Positions 33,440-44,925 of a stretch of 64,000 bases of DNA are shown piece after piece. The DNA is from Branchiostoma floridae (taxonomy: Eukaryota > Chordata > Leptocardii > Amphioxiformes > Branchiostomatidae): the NCBI RefSeq assembly GCF_000003815.2, contig NC_049980.1, positions 1,522,740-1,586,739 of the forward strand, read 5' to 3'. The first letter of the stretch is position 1. Every line of letters starts with the position of its first letter. The position numbers and the translations under genes were made by a program. The notes beneath the pieces are model-generated. The model made no database searches. It was not told the DNA's origin and saw nothing but the letters and a program-made list of their open reading frames with translations.

Positions 33440-33577
33440 TACTGTAAATGCATTTAAGTTCGTGGGGATTTAATTTCGCAAATGGACTTTTCGCGGTGGT
33501 TTTAATTTCGCGGTAGCACCATGTACTGTAGTCTCTTACTGTTATGGAAAAAATGTTCCATTTCTGCATTTACAGTA
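33440..33577 (+). repeat. CTGTAAATGCA inverted-repeat element with internal deletion
   Basis: Left end CTGTAAATGCATTTAAGTTC and right end TTTCTGCATTTACAG with TA edges. It is 138 bp because the GCGGTGAAGC...CGCGAACATT segment, present in the 27.9-kb copy, is missing between AAAAATGTT and CCATTTCTGC. Confidence 0.88.
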
Positions 33578-33584
33578 TGTACAT

Positions 33585-33645
33585 GTACATATTAACTGTA
33601 CTTTTGAGTTTTGGCTAAAGGGATAATAAAGGAAAGGAAAAGGAA
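33585..33645 (+). mobile_element. 3' tip of a non-LTR retrotransposon
   Basis: TTGGCTAAAGGGATAATAAA followed by GGAAAGGAAAAGGAAAA looks like the 3' end of CR1/L2-type elements (G-C-T-A-A-x-G-G-G-x-T-A-A-T-A-A-A plus a short tandem tail). Only about 60 bp remain. It abuts the inverted-repeat element to its left. Confidence 0.45.
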
Positions 33646-35518
33646 AATTTTTGACAAATATGTAGGTCACCGGGTATTGTACAGTCACTGTGATAGTGTT
33701 TGCTTTTTTGGGCTGAAAACTTGATTGTATTAGCTCTAATACCTTTACTCCTGACTTTTTGAAAATTTTATATTAGCCCTTACACCTATACCCATGCCTT
33801 TTTGAAAATTTTGTAAAACGAACAAATCAAATTGTCGTTGCCTTACAAATCCTTCATTCAACTGTTTCTTTGCTTAGACTGTCATCCAAAGGCTGCACCT
33901 GTCTCTTTCCTGAGGTCATTTTAACTAAAATTTAGGAAGAGAACAAGATGAAAGTTGAGGGCTGGGTTGCGAACTTGAATCCGACTGTATTCCCTCTCTA
34001 AACCAGACACTATTCCACCTGACCTATTCTACACACAGACACGCATGCAAACACACAACACACACATACATGTACACCCTCCTCCCACACTCAAACTCAG
34101 CTCAAAATCAGTATTACTTTATTTGAAATCTGAGAACAAACAAACCAACCAACAGCATTAATGTGGCCTAACTGCTTGTCCCTTAATTCATAGACTCTCA
34201 GATCCAGTCTTCACATACTTATGATGGAGGGAAGATATTGCAGAAGAAGGTCACCCTGTTTCTCATGCTCCAGATTTCATCCTCTAAGCCTGACCTTTCG
34301 GCCATGCAAAGGGCATGTTCATGAATCTTATTGCTTTCCTGGTAGTTCTCTCTACATGAAAGCTCATTTTTGTATGGAGTGACTTGGTTGTTTATGAGTG
34401 ATTATTAGTAAACTGGCATACATGTAGCAATAGCTGCTTCTTGATATGACACACCAGTTTTATGGTTACTTCATGAGGGTTGGATCTAAATACAGTATAA
34501 AACAAGTTGTCACCTTCCATTAGATATTAGAATTTCCTTCAGATAGCCTTAAGACTGCCACAAAATCAGAATCACTAGCTGTCTTCCCCACATCCACAGT
34601 CCTTGACTCTGTTTTTAATTTGGGTACAGTATAATCAGAAATCCCAGGACAGTACGTTTCAGACAGGAATGTAAAGAGGAAATGAACTTGATGTAAATCA
34701 GCTTCTGCTGTCAAAATTTCTGCCAATGCTATGATGCAAATCGCATGGAGGAAAGACAGATTTCTAGTCGGCAGAATTTTGCTAAGGTAGGCTTTCTAGA
34801 ATGCAGAGTAAGGGGCACAGGCTTATTGATAGATATAACATGTTTATAGACCTTTATCAGAGAGGAAGGAATAGAATATCAAAAGAAACTCTGATGACAA
34901 TCTTTTTGAAAAATAATGATGATAGCCTGGACATTACAGGGGTTTGTGTTATGGAAATGCAGTATGAGGGACATAGAGCTTTGATTTCGACGTAAATAAT
35001 TTCAACTGAAGACTTGCATTAGAGAGGAACGAAGGACATCAGAATGAACAGCCTGATTGCACATACAATGATAATTTACATTTATATGTCTACAATGGAT
35101 AAAAGCCCAGGATTTGTGATTTGATGGTAATTCAATTTTGCGAGGGTGGGGCTTCCTGAATACGGAGTGAAGCACTCTGAGGTTTGATCTTAACGATCAA
35201 ACACCATTTTAAAATAAGAGATGAGCGAATGAAACAACACAACACATTCATGGGGTACTGTCTCTGATTGCATCTGCTTAAAGTAGTTTTGAAGAATGAA
35301 AACCATTAGGAAAAATCACACTTACTCATGCTCAGTCAAATTCTATCAAAATGCAGAATGGGGCATAGGGGTCTATTTTTGTGGATATTTGGTACCATCT
35401 GAAGACCTTTGGTAGATTGGATGTAGGAACAGAATCACAGAAGATGGTATCTTATTGCATCCACAAGCATGTATCTATGTATATGGAAAGTAATGAAGAT
35501 CACTCTACAGAAAGGATC
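33646..35518. other. non-coding; CA-rich tract
   Basis: An imperfect CA/ACAC-rich tract spans about 34025-34075. A small hairpin GTTTGATC-TTAAC-GATCAAAC lies near 35183-35203. Short frames in this stretch lack support. Confidence 0.4.
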
Positions 35519-35820
35519 TAGGGCTGGGTACCGGTACATTTTCGGGGTTACCGGTCTAGACACATAACAAGAGCAAAGCAGAGTAGACTCTACAGTCATT
35601 TTACCAATTTTTATAGTCAATCTTACAGAGGTAGTTAGCATTGTTGGAGCGTTGTTGGATTTTTAAACGCCAGAGGGAGTTGAATACTATACACAACAGA
35701 TTTCTTTGTAGCAAAAGGGACCATTGCTTTGAGTATAGTCCATTCACAAGTTTTTCACATAATGAATCAGGTTCAGGTCCGAACCTGGACCTGAATTTTC
35801 TGTTCCGGTACCCACCCCTA
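35519..35820. repeat. hAT-like element with TAGGGCTGGGTACCGG ends, complete copy
   Basis: The left end TAGGGCTGGGTACCGGTAC and the right end (reverse-read TAGGGGTGGGTACCGGAAC) define a 302-bp element. AGGTCCGAACCTGGACCTGA lies near the right end. TTTGTAGCAAAAGGGACCAT and GAGTATAG recur in the 61-kb copy. TAGGG tips suit hAT; no clean 8-bp duplication was found. Confidence 0.75.
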
Positions 35821-36366
35821 ATCTGTAATATAGTCATCCTAGTGAGGCAGTAGAGGCAGCTTCAGTCAACGCCTTTGTGTTACATGGATCTGCCCCACAG
35901 TCTCCATATACCCTGTGGTTGTTTTTGTTGTAATGGAATTTGGCAATGGATTATGGACTAAGTGTATGAAATGCGATTAGAGCCCTACATGTCTGTAAGC
36001 AACAACAGCACCCCTCTTTGAACGATCATCATCAATATTGTAGGCAATAAAGTCACAGAAAAATCACCATCAGCAAAACTACTGGAAGCTACCACCACAG
36101 ATTTATGCCCTCCATGTTGTGTACATTAGAACTGCTGCACTTTGATTGATCCTGACTTCTCAATATTCTCACTTCAATATTGTGTAAGGAACCAACTGTG
36201 TCCATGATGCGCTTTCAAGCATGTAGCCTTCATATACTTCAGACATGTCAGACTGGGCTCTAATGGCTTCGGTTCTGCAAGCTTGCAGTCAGATGAAAAA
36301 AATAAAGTCACATACATGCACCTTATGCTGTCTAAAGATGCCTATTGACTCTTTGGATGGTGTATT
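35821..36366. other. non-coding, nothing recognised
   Basis: No element ends or coding signals were seen. Confidence 0.4.
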
Positions 36367-37335
36367 TTAACCCTTGTCCTGCTGGCAATTTTTTACCCAT
36401 ATACCCTCCCTGTGCTGGGCATTTTTGACTCTCTTCAAAGTATGGGAAATGCTTTTACTTTGCTATTTTTTAGTTACTTTGCATTTAAGTAACCCTATAA
36501 TGTTACACATCAATAGAAAGCTGAGAGTCTCTACTTTTTAGTAATGTCTTGAAAGTTTTACCCTGAGTCATAAAAATTATATGCAAGGGTAATAAATCAA
36601 TAAAACAAGTTATTATCATAAACTTTTGTATTAATAATACCTGAATTTCATAAATAATCTTAGTATCAACACTACAACATTCCTATGACATACTGACAAC
36701 ATCAGAGCCACATATGCAGCAAAAAAAATTACCCAGGTATCACTACAGATGAGTTTATGGCTAGGTATTGTCCTGGGTGCTGATAAGGCTGTTCAATAGA
36801 ATAATGTAACATATTATCAGCTCCATCTGTCACTAATTATTTGCCACATCAAGGTACTCAATGACCTCCACAAAAGTAGCTAAGGTCGAATTTGCAGCTT
36901 AACAGACTGTCCTAATTCGTTTCCTGTTGTGTGGGGGGTAATTTTCCATAAAAATGGTAAAGTTCACGTGCATATCTTCTTTTCTCATGTTCGGCAGCAT
37001 TTCTTCACCATTCTTGCCCAAAATTGGATGTTCTGCCTCAGAATCAGTGGGGAAAGGCTCCTTATGCACTTGTTACCAAGTTAACTTTGACATTTTAGCG
37101 ACTAAACTAAGAATTTATGCCCCAAAACACGAAAAAAACATGAAAAAACATATTTGCAGACGACAGTCTGCCATCTTGGCTCATTAACATAATTTATGCC
37201 CGCAAAGAGCTCTGGGATTGATTGCGCAACCAGGATATTGACCCTTGACCCCATTCATGCAGCCCCCATCTTCTTCCCAGCTGTTCCTGGTTACCACACA
37301 GAAGCCACAAAGGTTCCTGTGGGGAATACCCCCAG

Positions 37336-37351
37336 CCGGTTATATAACCGG
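37336..37351. repeat. 16-bp perfect palindrome CCGGTTATATAACCGG, first copy
   Basis: Self-complementary CCGGTTATATAACCGG inside the right sub-terminal region of the TTAA element. It could be a binding site for a transposase or a host factor; this is not shown by sequence alone. Confidence 0.9.
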
Positions 37352-37378
37352 ACCCCCACACAGGCACAGCATGTGCAT

Positions 37379-37394
37379 CCGGTTATATAACCGG
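37379..37394. repeat. 16-bp perfect palindrome CCGGTTATATAACCGG, second copy
   Basis: Identical to the copy at 37336, 43 bp downstream (about four helical turns), and 17 bp from the terminal repeat of the element. No match was seen at the element's left end. Confidence 0.9.
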
Positions 37395-37414
37395 GCCCGC
37401 AGGACAAGGGTTAA

Positions 37415-38642
37415 GGCTTCTTGAGTAGCACTTAAACTAATAAAAGCATTGTCACTATGATTGCATTGCTAGTCTTACAGTCACAATGTCTGCATTGCTA
37501 TCTATCAACTTCAATTTTCAAAGAATTAAAAACGAAAGAAGAATATGTTTTTCAAAGAGGTCTAGAGCTCACCGGCACTAAATGCATATCTGAACAATAT
37601 TGTACCAAAGAATTTCCAAAGAGAGTGCAAAGACCAGCTTTCAGTCCCAAACTACATTTTCAGGGTAGCCTTAACTGTTTGTCAACAAAAAGAAGAAGGA
37701 ACTAAAAGGAATAACACGGAGTTGTTCATTCTTCAGACTTCTTCATTCACGAGTCGTACATTGTATAAACGGACCCTTACAGATATAATCAATGTATCGG
37801 ACACTTGTGACTGGCTTCAGCCGCTGCAGGGCGGGGCTGACTAACTCCCAAAACTTTCACCAACACCTTTGGGTAATCAAGATGGTGGATTATCAGATTT
37901 TCTGTTTCTTGAGGCGGGAGTTACCATGGCGCTGTGCGGAAGGCATGAACAACGACATTTGTATGGATTTTTTCTTTCTTCTTGAAAATTGGGAAACGTC
38001 TTTATGGTGATGTTGTTAAACATTGGGAGTGGCTGCGATGCAGGTCAGGAGATTCCAATGCAATGCTTGAATCTTTACACGATTTGAATGGAAAGCAGAC
38101 CCAAAATATTGATAGGAGGTTGAATGGATCAACTCGCCCACTAATTCTGTTGAGCTTGCTTGGAATACGGTTATTGATAATACGTACTGAACAATGCAGA
38201 ATTATAAGATAACTTTTTTGGATTTGGACAACCAATCTCAACCCATAGCTTAAACTGCATGTTGAAAATTGTGTATTTGCTGTTTCAACTCAGTTTAGTG
38301 TCTCAGTTCATTTAAAGGAGTGCTCTTAAAAAAGGAAACTGACTGTCAAATACTTAAAGACCTCTTCAAGATTAGACATAGAAAAAAATGATAATACATG
38401 TAGCCTACAATACACAGTTATGACTTAAGTGCATTTTGTACATATTTAGCAATTGACTTTTACCACTCAACTTTGCTGACACATGTCTGGGTTCTGTTGA
38501 TTTTGCCATCATTGAATAAAATTCTTAGCAATATTCTGGAATATAGCCATAAAATTTAAAGATAAGTTGAATAAGCTTTGGATTTTTAAATTTACACTGA
38601 TTTCAAGACCTGTTAAGACTATGCAACATTAACTATATTTGG
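37415..38642. other. non-coding; GC-balanced part near 37740-38050
   Basis: No repeat ends. About 37790-37960 is repeat-free, with GGGTAATCAAGATGGTGGAT and TTATCAG words, perhaps a regulatory patch. Frames at 37792-38010, 37982-38212 and 38002-38241 overlap and have no domain. Confidence 0.4.
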
Positions 38643-38860
38643 TAACGCTAGTTCACCTTTATCCGTGGGGTAACCTTTATTCGTTGTTTTTGAAAGCAGA
38701 GTATTCTGGGATATCAAGTCAACGGACGGTTGTTTAAAACTGGAATATTTTTAAAATATTGCAATTAGAAACCACCGTCCGTCCTGATAATTTTCCTAAA
38801 TTCCTGTTTTTAAATACGATGGATATAGGTTACTTCACGGATAAAGGTGTACTAGCGTTA
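38643..38860. repeat. palindromic inverted-repeat element, copy 2
   Basis: TAACGCTAGTTCACCTTTAT at the left and GTGTACTAGCGTTA at the right. Internally, GACGGTTGTTT pairs with AAACCACCGTCCGTC. 218 bp, same family as 603-827. Confidence 0.85.
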
Positions 38861-39405
38861 AATGCATGTATCATTATGCAGATAAGTACTATTACATGTA
38901 CCATGTAACCGCAGTTATAATGTGTCAAGTCTGGTATTTGTATAAAATTGCCTATTTGCGCACTGCTTATAAGATTATCTCTTTGTGGGAAAAGAATGGG
39001 TGTGGCCCTATGAAGACGGCGAGATCTCATACCGCTTTCTTAGAAACTCCTAGAGGAAATATTGCCTGCAAATTGACGGCAGCATATCACTGCGCTCTTA
39101 TATGGGTGTTATACGATACCCCCGGATGGGCAGCAAAGATCTATTTTACATTCCTGTCAGTCGCCTCGCCAGCCCGGCCGCCTTCCAAGGATGGATGGCT
39201 CCTCTAATTTGTTCATTTATTTTTTTAATGGCGCCGTCCATTATATATGGACACTAGTGATTACTGGGGATGGATTCTTTAGTGTGGGTGGGGCCCGACC
39301 GTATCATGGCAGCAGTGTGGGTATACCAAGACTGCATTTTGTAAAAGGAGAGGCTGTCTTGAATTCTAGAATTCAAGCACATATCTTCAATCACGTTATG
39401 GCCTT
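38861..39405. promoter_or_regulatory. single-copy patch between two sister palindromic elements
   Basis: A GC-balanced, repeat-free block with GCAAATTGACGGCAGC, TTAATGGCGCCGTCCATTAT and GTGATTACTGGGG. TTAATGGCGCCGTCCATTA is itself nearly palindromic (about 39226-39244). The 113-codon frame crossing it has no recognised domain. It is flanked on both sides by copies of the same inverted-repeat family. Enhancer role is speculative. Confidence 0.2.
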
Positions 39406-39624
39406 TAACGCTAGTTCACCTTTATTTGCGGGGTAACCTTTATCCGTCGTACCTGAAAACAGGATATTTAGGGATATCACGTTGATGGGCGGTGTTTTCA
39501 AATTCCTTTTTTTCCAGTATAATGTAGTTTGAGACCACCATCCGTCGACTTGATATCCAGAAATACCCTTGTATTTAATACAATGGATAAAGGTTACCCC
39601 GCGAATAAAGGTGAACTAGCGTTA
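39406..39624. repeat. palindromic inverted-repeat element, copy 3
   Basis: TAACGCTAGTTCACCTTTAT and AAAGGTGAACTAGCGTTA bound a 219-bp copy with well-preserved arms. GGGATATCACGTTGATGGG pairs loosely with CCATCCGTCGACTTGATATC. Only 545 bp separate it from copy 2. Confidence 0.88.
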
Positions 39625-40953
39625 AATGTAATGCACATTTTTCTTATTTCTTCATAGAAAAGAAGGAAGAGGAAAGATGAACCAAATTTCGATGACTTTG
39701 TCACCTTCTTCAGGGCAATACCTGAGTACATGTACATGTATGTGCATACTTTGTATTATGTAGATGTTTGTGGACGCATCTGTAACTGTAAATCGCGACA
39801 CCTAGTGCTGTAGTACAATGTGAACCAGTCAACAGAATTGTCCTGAGGAAGGAGACAGATGGTCATCAAAATGTTGGAGGTGTGATTAAAGCTAAGATTA
39901 TGTAAAAGACTGTATTCTGCAGAAATTCAAAAATCTCTCTGTTCAAGTTGGTGGTGTTTAGAAAGGAGAAGATTTTTGACATTAGCAATACTTGGGTGTA
40001 TTACAGCAATTTGAAGCAGAATTGCACTAAAAAGTTGTGTATCATGTAATGCTGCTAATGAATAGACCATTTTTTCTATGTTGCAAGCTTCATCAAGGAT
40101 AGTCAATCATAATCATAGGAATTTGAAAAGGTACAAAATGTAACTGACAGAAAAACAATGTGTACTTACTTTGATAAAAGAATGATGTACGCGGTATCTA
40201 ACGGGGAGTCCGGTCCTTGTAAAGGGATGAAATGGTTTACAGGAACATAAATATATGATGGTGCAGGCATTGCAAATTCAATATTTGTGGCTGTAAAACA
40301 GGGTTTAAATTTTAATGCTTGCTTGGTACATTAGCTCTGTAATAAATAAATAAGTAAAGGTTGGTTTAATAGGTCAACTGGTGATGCTACTTGCTGAATG
40401 ATTGCTGCTCTAGAATAGAGTAAAGGTCAGTGACATTTAGAACTTTTTTCCAATTTAAAAGTAGCCTCTATATATGGTGTAAATACCATGAGGAATTGTA
40501 ATTGTTAGGTCATGACAATTGAATCATAGTGCACTTTCCTACTTTGGTAGAAAAATTGATTATGTCTCCTCAAATCTTACAATTCTTTCTGTAAGAATCC
40601 ATACTTTTTGCTTGTTACAATAACTGCAAAAGGAGAAAATGTCAAATCATAGCTGACTGCCCTACTGTTGGAAATACTTTCAGACATTTTCTGTCTCCTC
40701 ACAAACTTTTTGAGGATCTTTTTTTTACTGTGACCACGTCAAGGCAGATCAGGTCAGACCAGCTCAACTAATACAAAGTACATACAACCTGTTTGGCTTC
40801 CAATTATTCTAAACCTATGTTGCAGCTGAAGGCTTCTGCCATGATCAATTCAAATTTGATGCATAGGTGAACCTTCGTGTTGATTTGTGGGTGGCCCGGT
40901 CCAACTAGCAGATCAGTTTTGTTTTGACTAATGGAACATTACTAATAAGAGTA
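39625..40953. other. non-coding; Penelope-like fragment near 39841
   Basis: Apart from the fragment at 39841-39925 (listed separately) no element or coding signal was recognised. Confidence 0.4.
39841..39925 (+). repeat. degenerate relative of the 59.5-kb hairpin arm
   Basis: TCCTGAGGAAGGAGACAGAT, GGTCATCAAAATGTTGG and GATTAAAGCTAAGATTATGT follow the same order as CTGAGGAAGGTGTCTGATAG, GACACCAAAACGTAAGC and TTAATTTTGGTTGTG at 59576-59640. It is therefore probably an old copy of the same Penelope-like terminal sequence. Confidence 0.4.
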
Positions 40954-42055
40954 AAGCCCCGGTCACAAAGCGCGTACGATTCCTTGCGATTCCTTCCGAT
41001 GCGCAGGATAAGCGCAGTGCGTCGTGAGTCGGGGGAGAATCGGAAGCAATGGTTTAAGTATATAAAGCCGTGGTCACAAAGCGCGTAGTGCATCGTACGA
41101 TGAGGTCATTAGAGCGTGCCTGCGTCAATCGCAGTGGATCATAGTAAATCGGGGAGCGTCGTATGGCGAAAAATAGAGCTGAAATGGATTTTGAACATGT
41201 TCAAAATTTCGCTATCGTCGTAAGATTTTATTTGCCCCCATAGCAGAGTTCATTACGGCAATTTTTGTCTACTGATGAGGTTATAGATTTATGATTTTTT
41301 AGCATGTTGTGATGGTTTCAGTTTTCCCTGATATTGTCGATATTGACGAAAAGGGGAAATATATCTGTCGCAACTGCCACAGTCGCAACCAGAGAACAGC
41401 GCGCCACGCACAGGTGATGCAGACAATTGTTTGATCGCTTCATGCACGTGAGTCTATAATTAGATCAAATCTCAGCTCTCGTCGGTCTTGGGTCAGTTTA
41501 CCATAATCATAATAACCATGGGGACAACCCGAACATAAAGGCAGGCTCTATGAGTCGGAAATATATATGATATAATGCTTATCATTTGATTTTTGTATGA
41601 TGGCATCTTTTTGTTGATAGCACATCATGATACGATCTTCGAAAGAGCCTGACACGTAGAGCCGGCAAGCAGGCCGAGATAACCATACCAGTACTCACGC
41701 TTGATTTGAACTTTTGCTTGTAATACTCTTGTTGTCATGGTCTTTTTTTATTTATTTTTACAGTTAAAGATATTATAGGAAGGTATTTAACAGCTATGTC
41801 CACATTTGTTGTGGTTAAGAAGCACAAAAGCGCTCANNNNNNNNNNNNNNNNNNNNNNNNNNNNNNNNNNNNNNNNNNNNNNNNNNNNNNNNNNNNNNNN
41901 NNNNNNNNNNNNNNNNNNNNNNNNNNNNNNNNNNNNCATCCGATGCGTTGCGATGGCTTGCGATGCTTATGATTTTCTTGCGATGTACTGCGCTCATCGT
42001 ACGATATGCGGAATAGTCCATCGCAAGGAATCGTACGCGCTTTGTGACCGTGGCT
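40954..42055. mobile_element. inverted-repeat element with AAGCCCCGGTCACAAAGCGC ends
   Basis: The left end AAGCCCCGGTCACAAAGCGC-GTACGATTCCTTGCGAT matches the inverted right end (AAGCCACGGTCACAAAGCGC-GTACGATTCCTTGCGAT) over about 35 bp. A second left-type end (AAGCCGTGGTCACAAAGCGC) begins at 41064, so either two elements are nested or the left end is duplicated. CGATG/CATCG words are frequent. The centre contains an assembly gap. The long GGTCACAAAGCGCG tips suggest a hAT-like or unknown DNA element; no transposase is seen. Confidence 0.75.
41837..41936. other. assembly gap (100 N) inside the inverted-repeat element
   Basis: Exactly 100 N. The paired 91- and 92-codon frames spanning it are artefacts. 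Confidence 0.99.
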
Positions 42056-43239
42056 TGATCTATGCTGGTGGAAATCAGTAGGAAGCTTGTCAAGCTTTGC
42101 CTCTACACTTCATCTTGTTTTAAAGTTGGGGTTCAGGAAATAAAAACCAATCCTATCCTTTTGGGAGGGGGAAGCAACCATGGCAAATGACTTGCAATGC
42201 ATGTCTGTGATAGATTTCCAAATAGTCTTCCTCAGATTCTGTATCTGATTGACATATTGTTTAAAGGCTTTGAATAGTTGATGTAAAAATGTGTAGTGCT
42301 ATAGATTGTATTTCTTCAAATAGTTGTGCTTGTACAATTTTATTTTTCTATACAATAACGATTCTATACAATTACGATATGATATTGAACATGCCAGTTT
42401 CTTTATGAGTTTCATTTACATGATTGATGAACAGTTGGGTCAAAGAAAGGAAGAGAATCCTTTGCCTTTACTTAATTTTTTTAGAACCAGAATTGAAGAT
42501 CAAAATTAATTTTCTTTGGCCTTAAGGTTCAGTTTCCATTCCTGCCAAGATTGTTACAAGGTTATTCAAGGAATAACAGCCCATGTACAGGCAACCGCCT
42601 TGGCTGACCAAGGACCCACAAAATGTAAGTGAATAGAAACCTCTTGTGTAGAGGAAACAGCTGGGGTAGACTTTTCTTGGTAACCATCTGGCTCTAAGAA
42701 TAAAGTTAACGGTATAATTTAGATTCAGGCAGCCATGAGACTAAGCTGTGTTGAATCGGTGATCCATCCAGGGATCATCAAACTTTTATCAGTATAGTCA
42801 CCTCGTACTACAGAAACTAGGATAATCTTTGATCCATAGGACCATACCAGAAGTGTTCCAGTGGCTTTATCCTTAGATAACCCTGACACAAAAACTCTTA
42901 TCATCTCATCCTATAAGAAGTGCTGTGATAGCTGAACAAGCTTTTGCATGGTCACATTGTTGTTTGTGAATCCAATACCAGTGCTGCCTTGATGATCATT
43001 TTTTTTTGCTTCATACACATTTGCTACAGACACATTTGCATCTGGATACAATTGCAGAAAGCTCATTCTGATTGAAGCATAATGAATGCAGAAATTTGTA
43101 CCCTAAAAGGAAGCCTTTTTTGCTGAATGTCAGTTTTGTTGAATTCATCACTGATTTGATTGTTTCCTTTAAGTTGGTAGCTTAGAACAATGTATTGTTG
43201 GTCTTGATTTGTCCCTCCCCCTTTACAATTACCTGAAAT
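42056..43239. other. non-coding, nothing recognised
   Basis: AT-rich, no element ends or splice-bounded coding frames. Confidence 0.4.
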
Positions 43240-43690
43240 CCATGTCCTAATGCAGTTATCTGTGAGGCAATTGAGATGGAATTGGAGTTGCCAGACTGCA
43301 CCTCCTGAATAAACAATAGGCGGCCAGCAGACCTAGTTATCGGGACAGGTGATCGCGACGATAACACAGCATGCAGACAAATTTGTTTGTTTCTGTACTT
43401 GCAATGTCCGAAGAATACCTTTGATCATGTTGAAGTGTTAATTGTTCACGTACAGAGAATGCTGTTAGTTTTTCTTCATGCAAGACAAGTCTTTGATGCC
43501 AACACAGTGGTCTTAAATTCTACTCCGGAGAGGGAGGAGGCTGATACAGCCGATGGCTTTATTTCCAATTTGCAGACGATGTTTCATTAATAGGCAGCCC
43601 ATAACGGGCATCGGGTAGTAATTGCATGGGACGACTTCATCACCATGTGCCAATACTATCTGCAGGCACTGTAAATATCGCTTCCTGCCA
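43240..43690. promoter_or_regulatory. candidate conserved non-coding block
   Basis: Repeat-free and less AT-rich. It holds GAATAAACAATAGGCGG (Sox/Fox-like), GGTGATCGCGACGATAACAC, TTTCATTAATAGGC, GGGTAGTAATTGCATGGG (POU/homeodomain-like) and TGTAAATATCGC. The 67-codon frame at 43387-43590 lies within it but has no splice pair. Regulatory role is inference. Confidence 0.28.
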
Positions 43691-44925
43691 AGGCCCCGGT
43701 AGAGAAAGACAAAGAATCTGATTATAGGGCATACGTATCAACAAGGGAGGCAAACCTGGCAAGTCAGAACAAAGGCAAGCTTGTCAAAACTCGCTCACTA
43801 ACTCCGCATATATATTTTCTTTATTGCAAACTTTGTTTTGATTTTCAAAAATGTGTTTTTCAAAAACTGGTTGCCCCAATAATATTTCAGTTAGAACTTT
43901 GTGTCTAGGTCTATGATCTAGTTCAGAAGTGGCTAGAGAGCAGGCCTCAGTTATATGTAGTCCTTGTGGACATGTTTTGGGTCCAAGGCCTCAGCTGCAG
44001 CAGTGCCGCCTCATTACGTTATGTTTTCTGTGCCTTCAGCAGTACCAGAATACGGGAGGGAGAAAAAATGGGGTTACTTGTACTCTAGGTTAAACATTAC
44101 TACAGGACTAGATCTCTTAACAATTAATCCACTTTAATTTTATTTGGATTATTGCTGGATTTTTAGAATTTTATCATCTAACATAAGTTACAGTTTTTTC
44201 TATTAGTAAATAGCTATATAGATAAGAGGGAAAATGGTCAATGGGGATGAATCGGTAAAAGATAGACTGACAATATGAGGGACGATCTCCACCTCCTCAG
44301 TTTACACAGTGCCAAACCAATAGACGGAGGCAGCTGGTGACCTGCCATCAAGCTTCCACACATACATGTATGTGCAAGCATGTCTAACTCTTGTCATGAC
44401 AGGGAACAACAGATGATAAACTGACTACCAATAAACTGATATGGTACTTAATGTGAGTTAGTTCTGAGGGTAAGAACTAACTCCAAAACTGCATCTTGCT
44501 ATTTTATAACAATTCTTCAAAAGCAAATACAAAGTTTTCATCTAATAAAATAGTATATTAACTATGTCTTTCTTTGCTTGAAGGGGTTGTCTTGAATCTT
44601 TTTCTATGTTGAGAGAAAGCTCATGGTTGTTGCACATAGAGAGAAGCTTGGCTTAAATTTTAAATCATAAGAAAACATGAAAAAATACATGACTTTGTAA
44701 TTCCAATGGTTAGACATGGAGGCCCAAATCCTTTTGCATGTCCTTGAGTTGAACAATGGAACTTTTACGCTCAAGTTTTCCGCACGAATGATTTATTGGT
44801 ACATTCAAAGTTACCATTCCTGTAATTTTCCCCTGTGGAGTTGAATCAGGCTTCCACATCTATATAATCTTAATGTAATTGCTGGTTACATAAACCCATT
44901 CTAATATTCTATGGTTCTAATACTA
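43691..44925. other. non-coding, nothing recognised
   Basis: No recognised repeats or coding features; AT-rich. Confidence 0.4.

Larger units (their letters stand above)
36367..37414. mobile_element. piggyBac-like non-autonomous element (TTAA target)
   Basis: TTAACCCTTGTCCTGC at the left (36367) is repeated exactly, inverted, at the right (ending 37414). The agreement continues with GGC after one mismatch. TTAA on both outer edges followed by CCC termini is the signature of piggyBac-superfamily elements (family knowledge). The interior, about 1 kb, has no transposase; frames of 77 and 64 codons lie inside but show no DDD-type domain. Two copies of a perfect 16-bp palindrome occur near the right end only (see separate entries). 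Confidence 0.8.

Noticed and set aside
39841-39925. Functional hammerhead ribozyme at the Penelope-like fragment
   Set aside because: The GAAA core reads CAAAA/AAAAT and the second stem is mismatched; at best it is a decayed relative of the 59.5-kb arms.
41806-42093. Pair of about 90-codon ORFs on opposite strands
   Set aside because: Both cross an N gap and lie in inverted-repeat element ends.
43387-43590. 67-codon frame as a coding exon
   Set aside because: The peptide looks moderately protein-like, but no acceptor/donor pair with matching phase was found and no domain is recognised.
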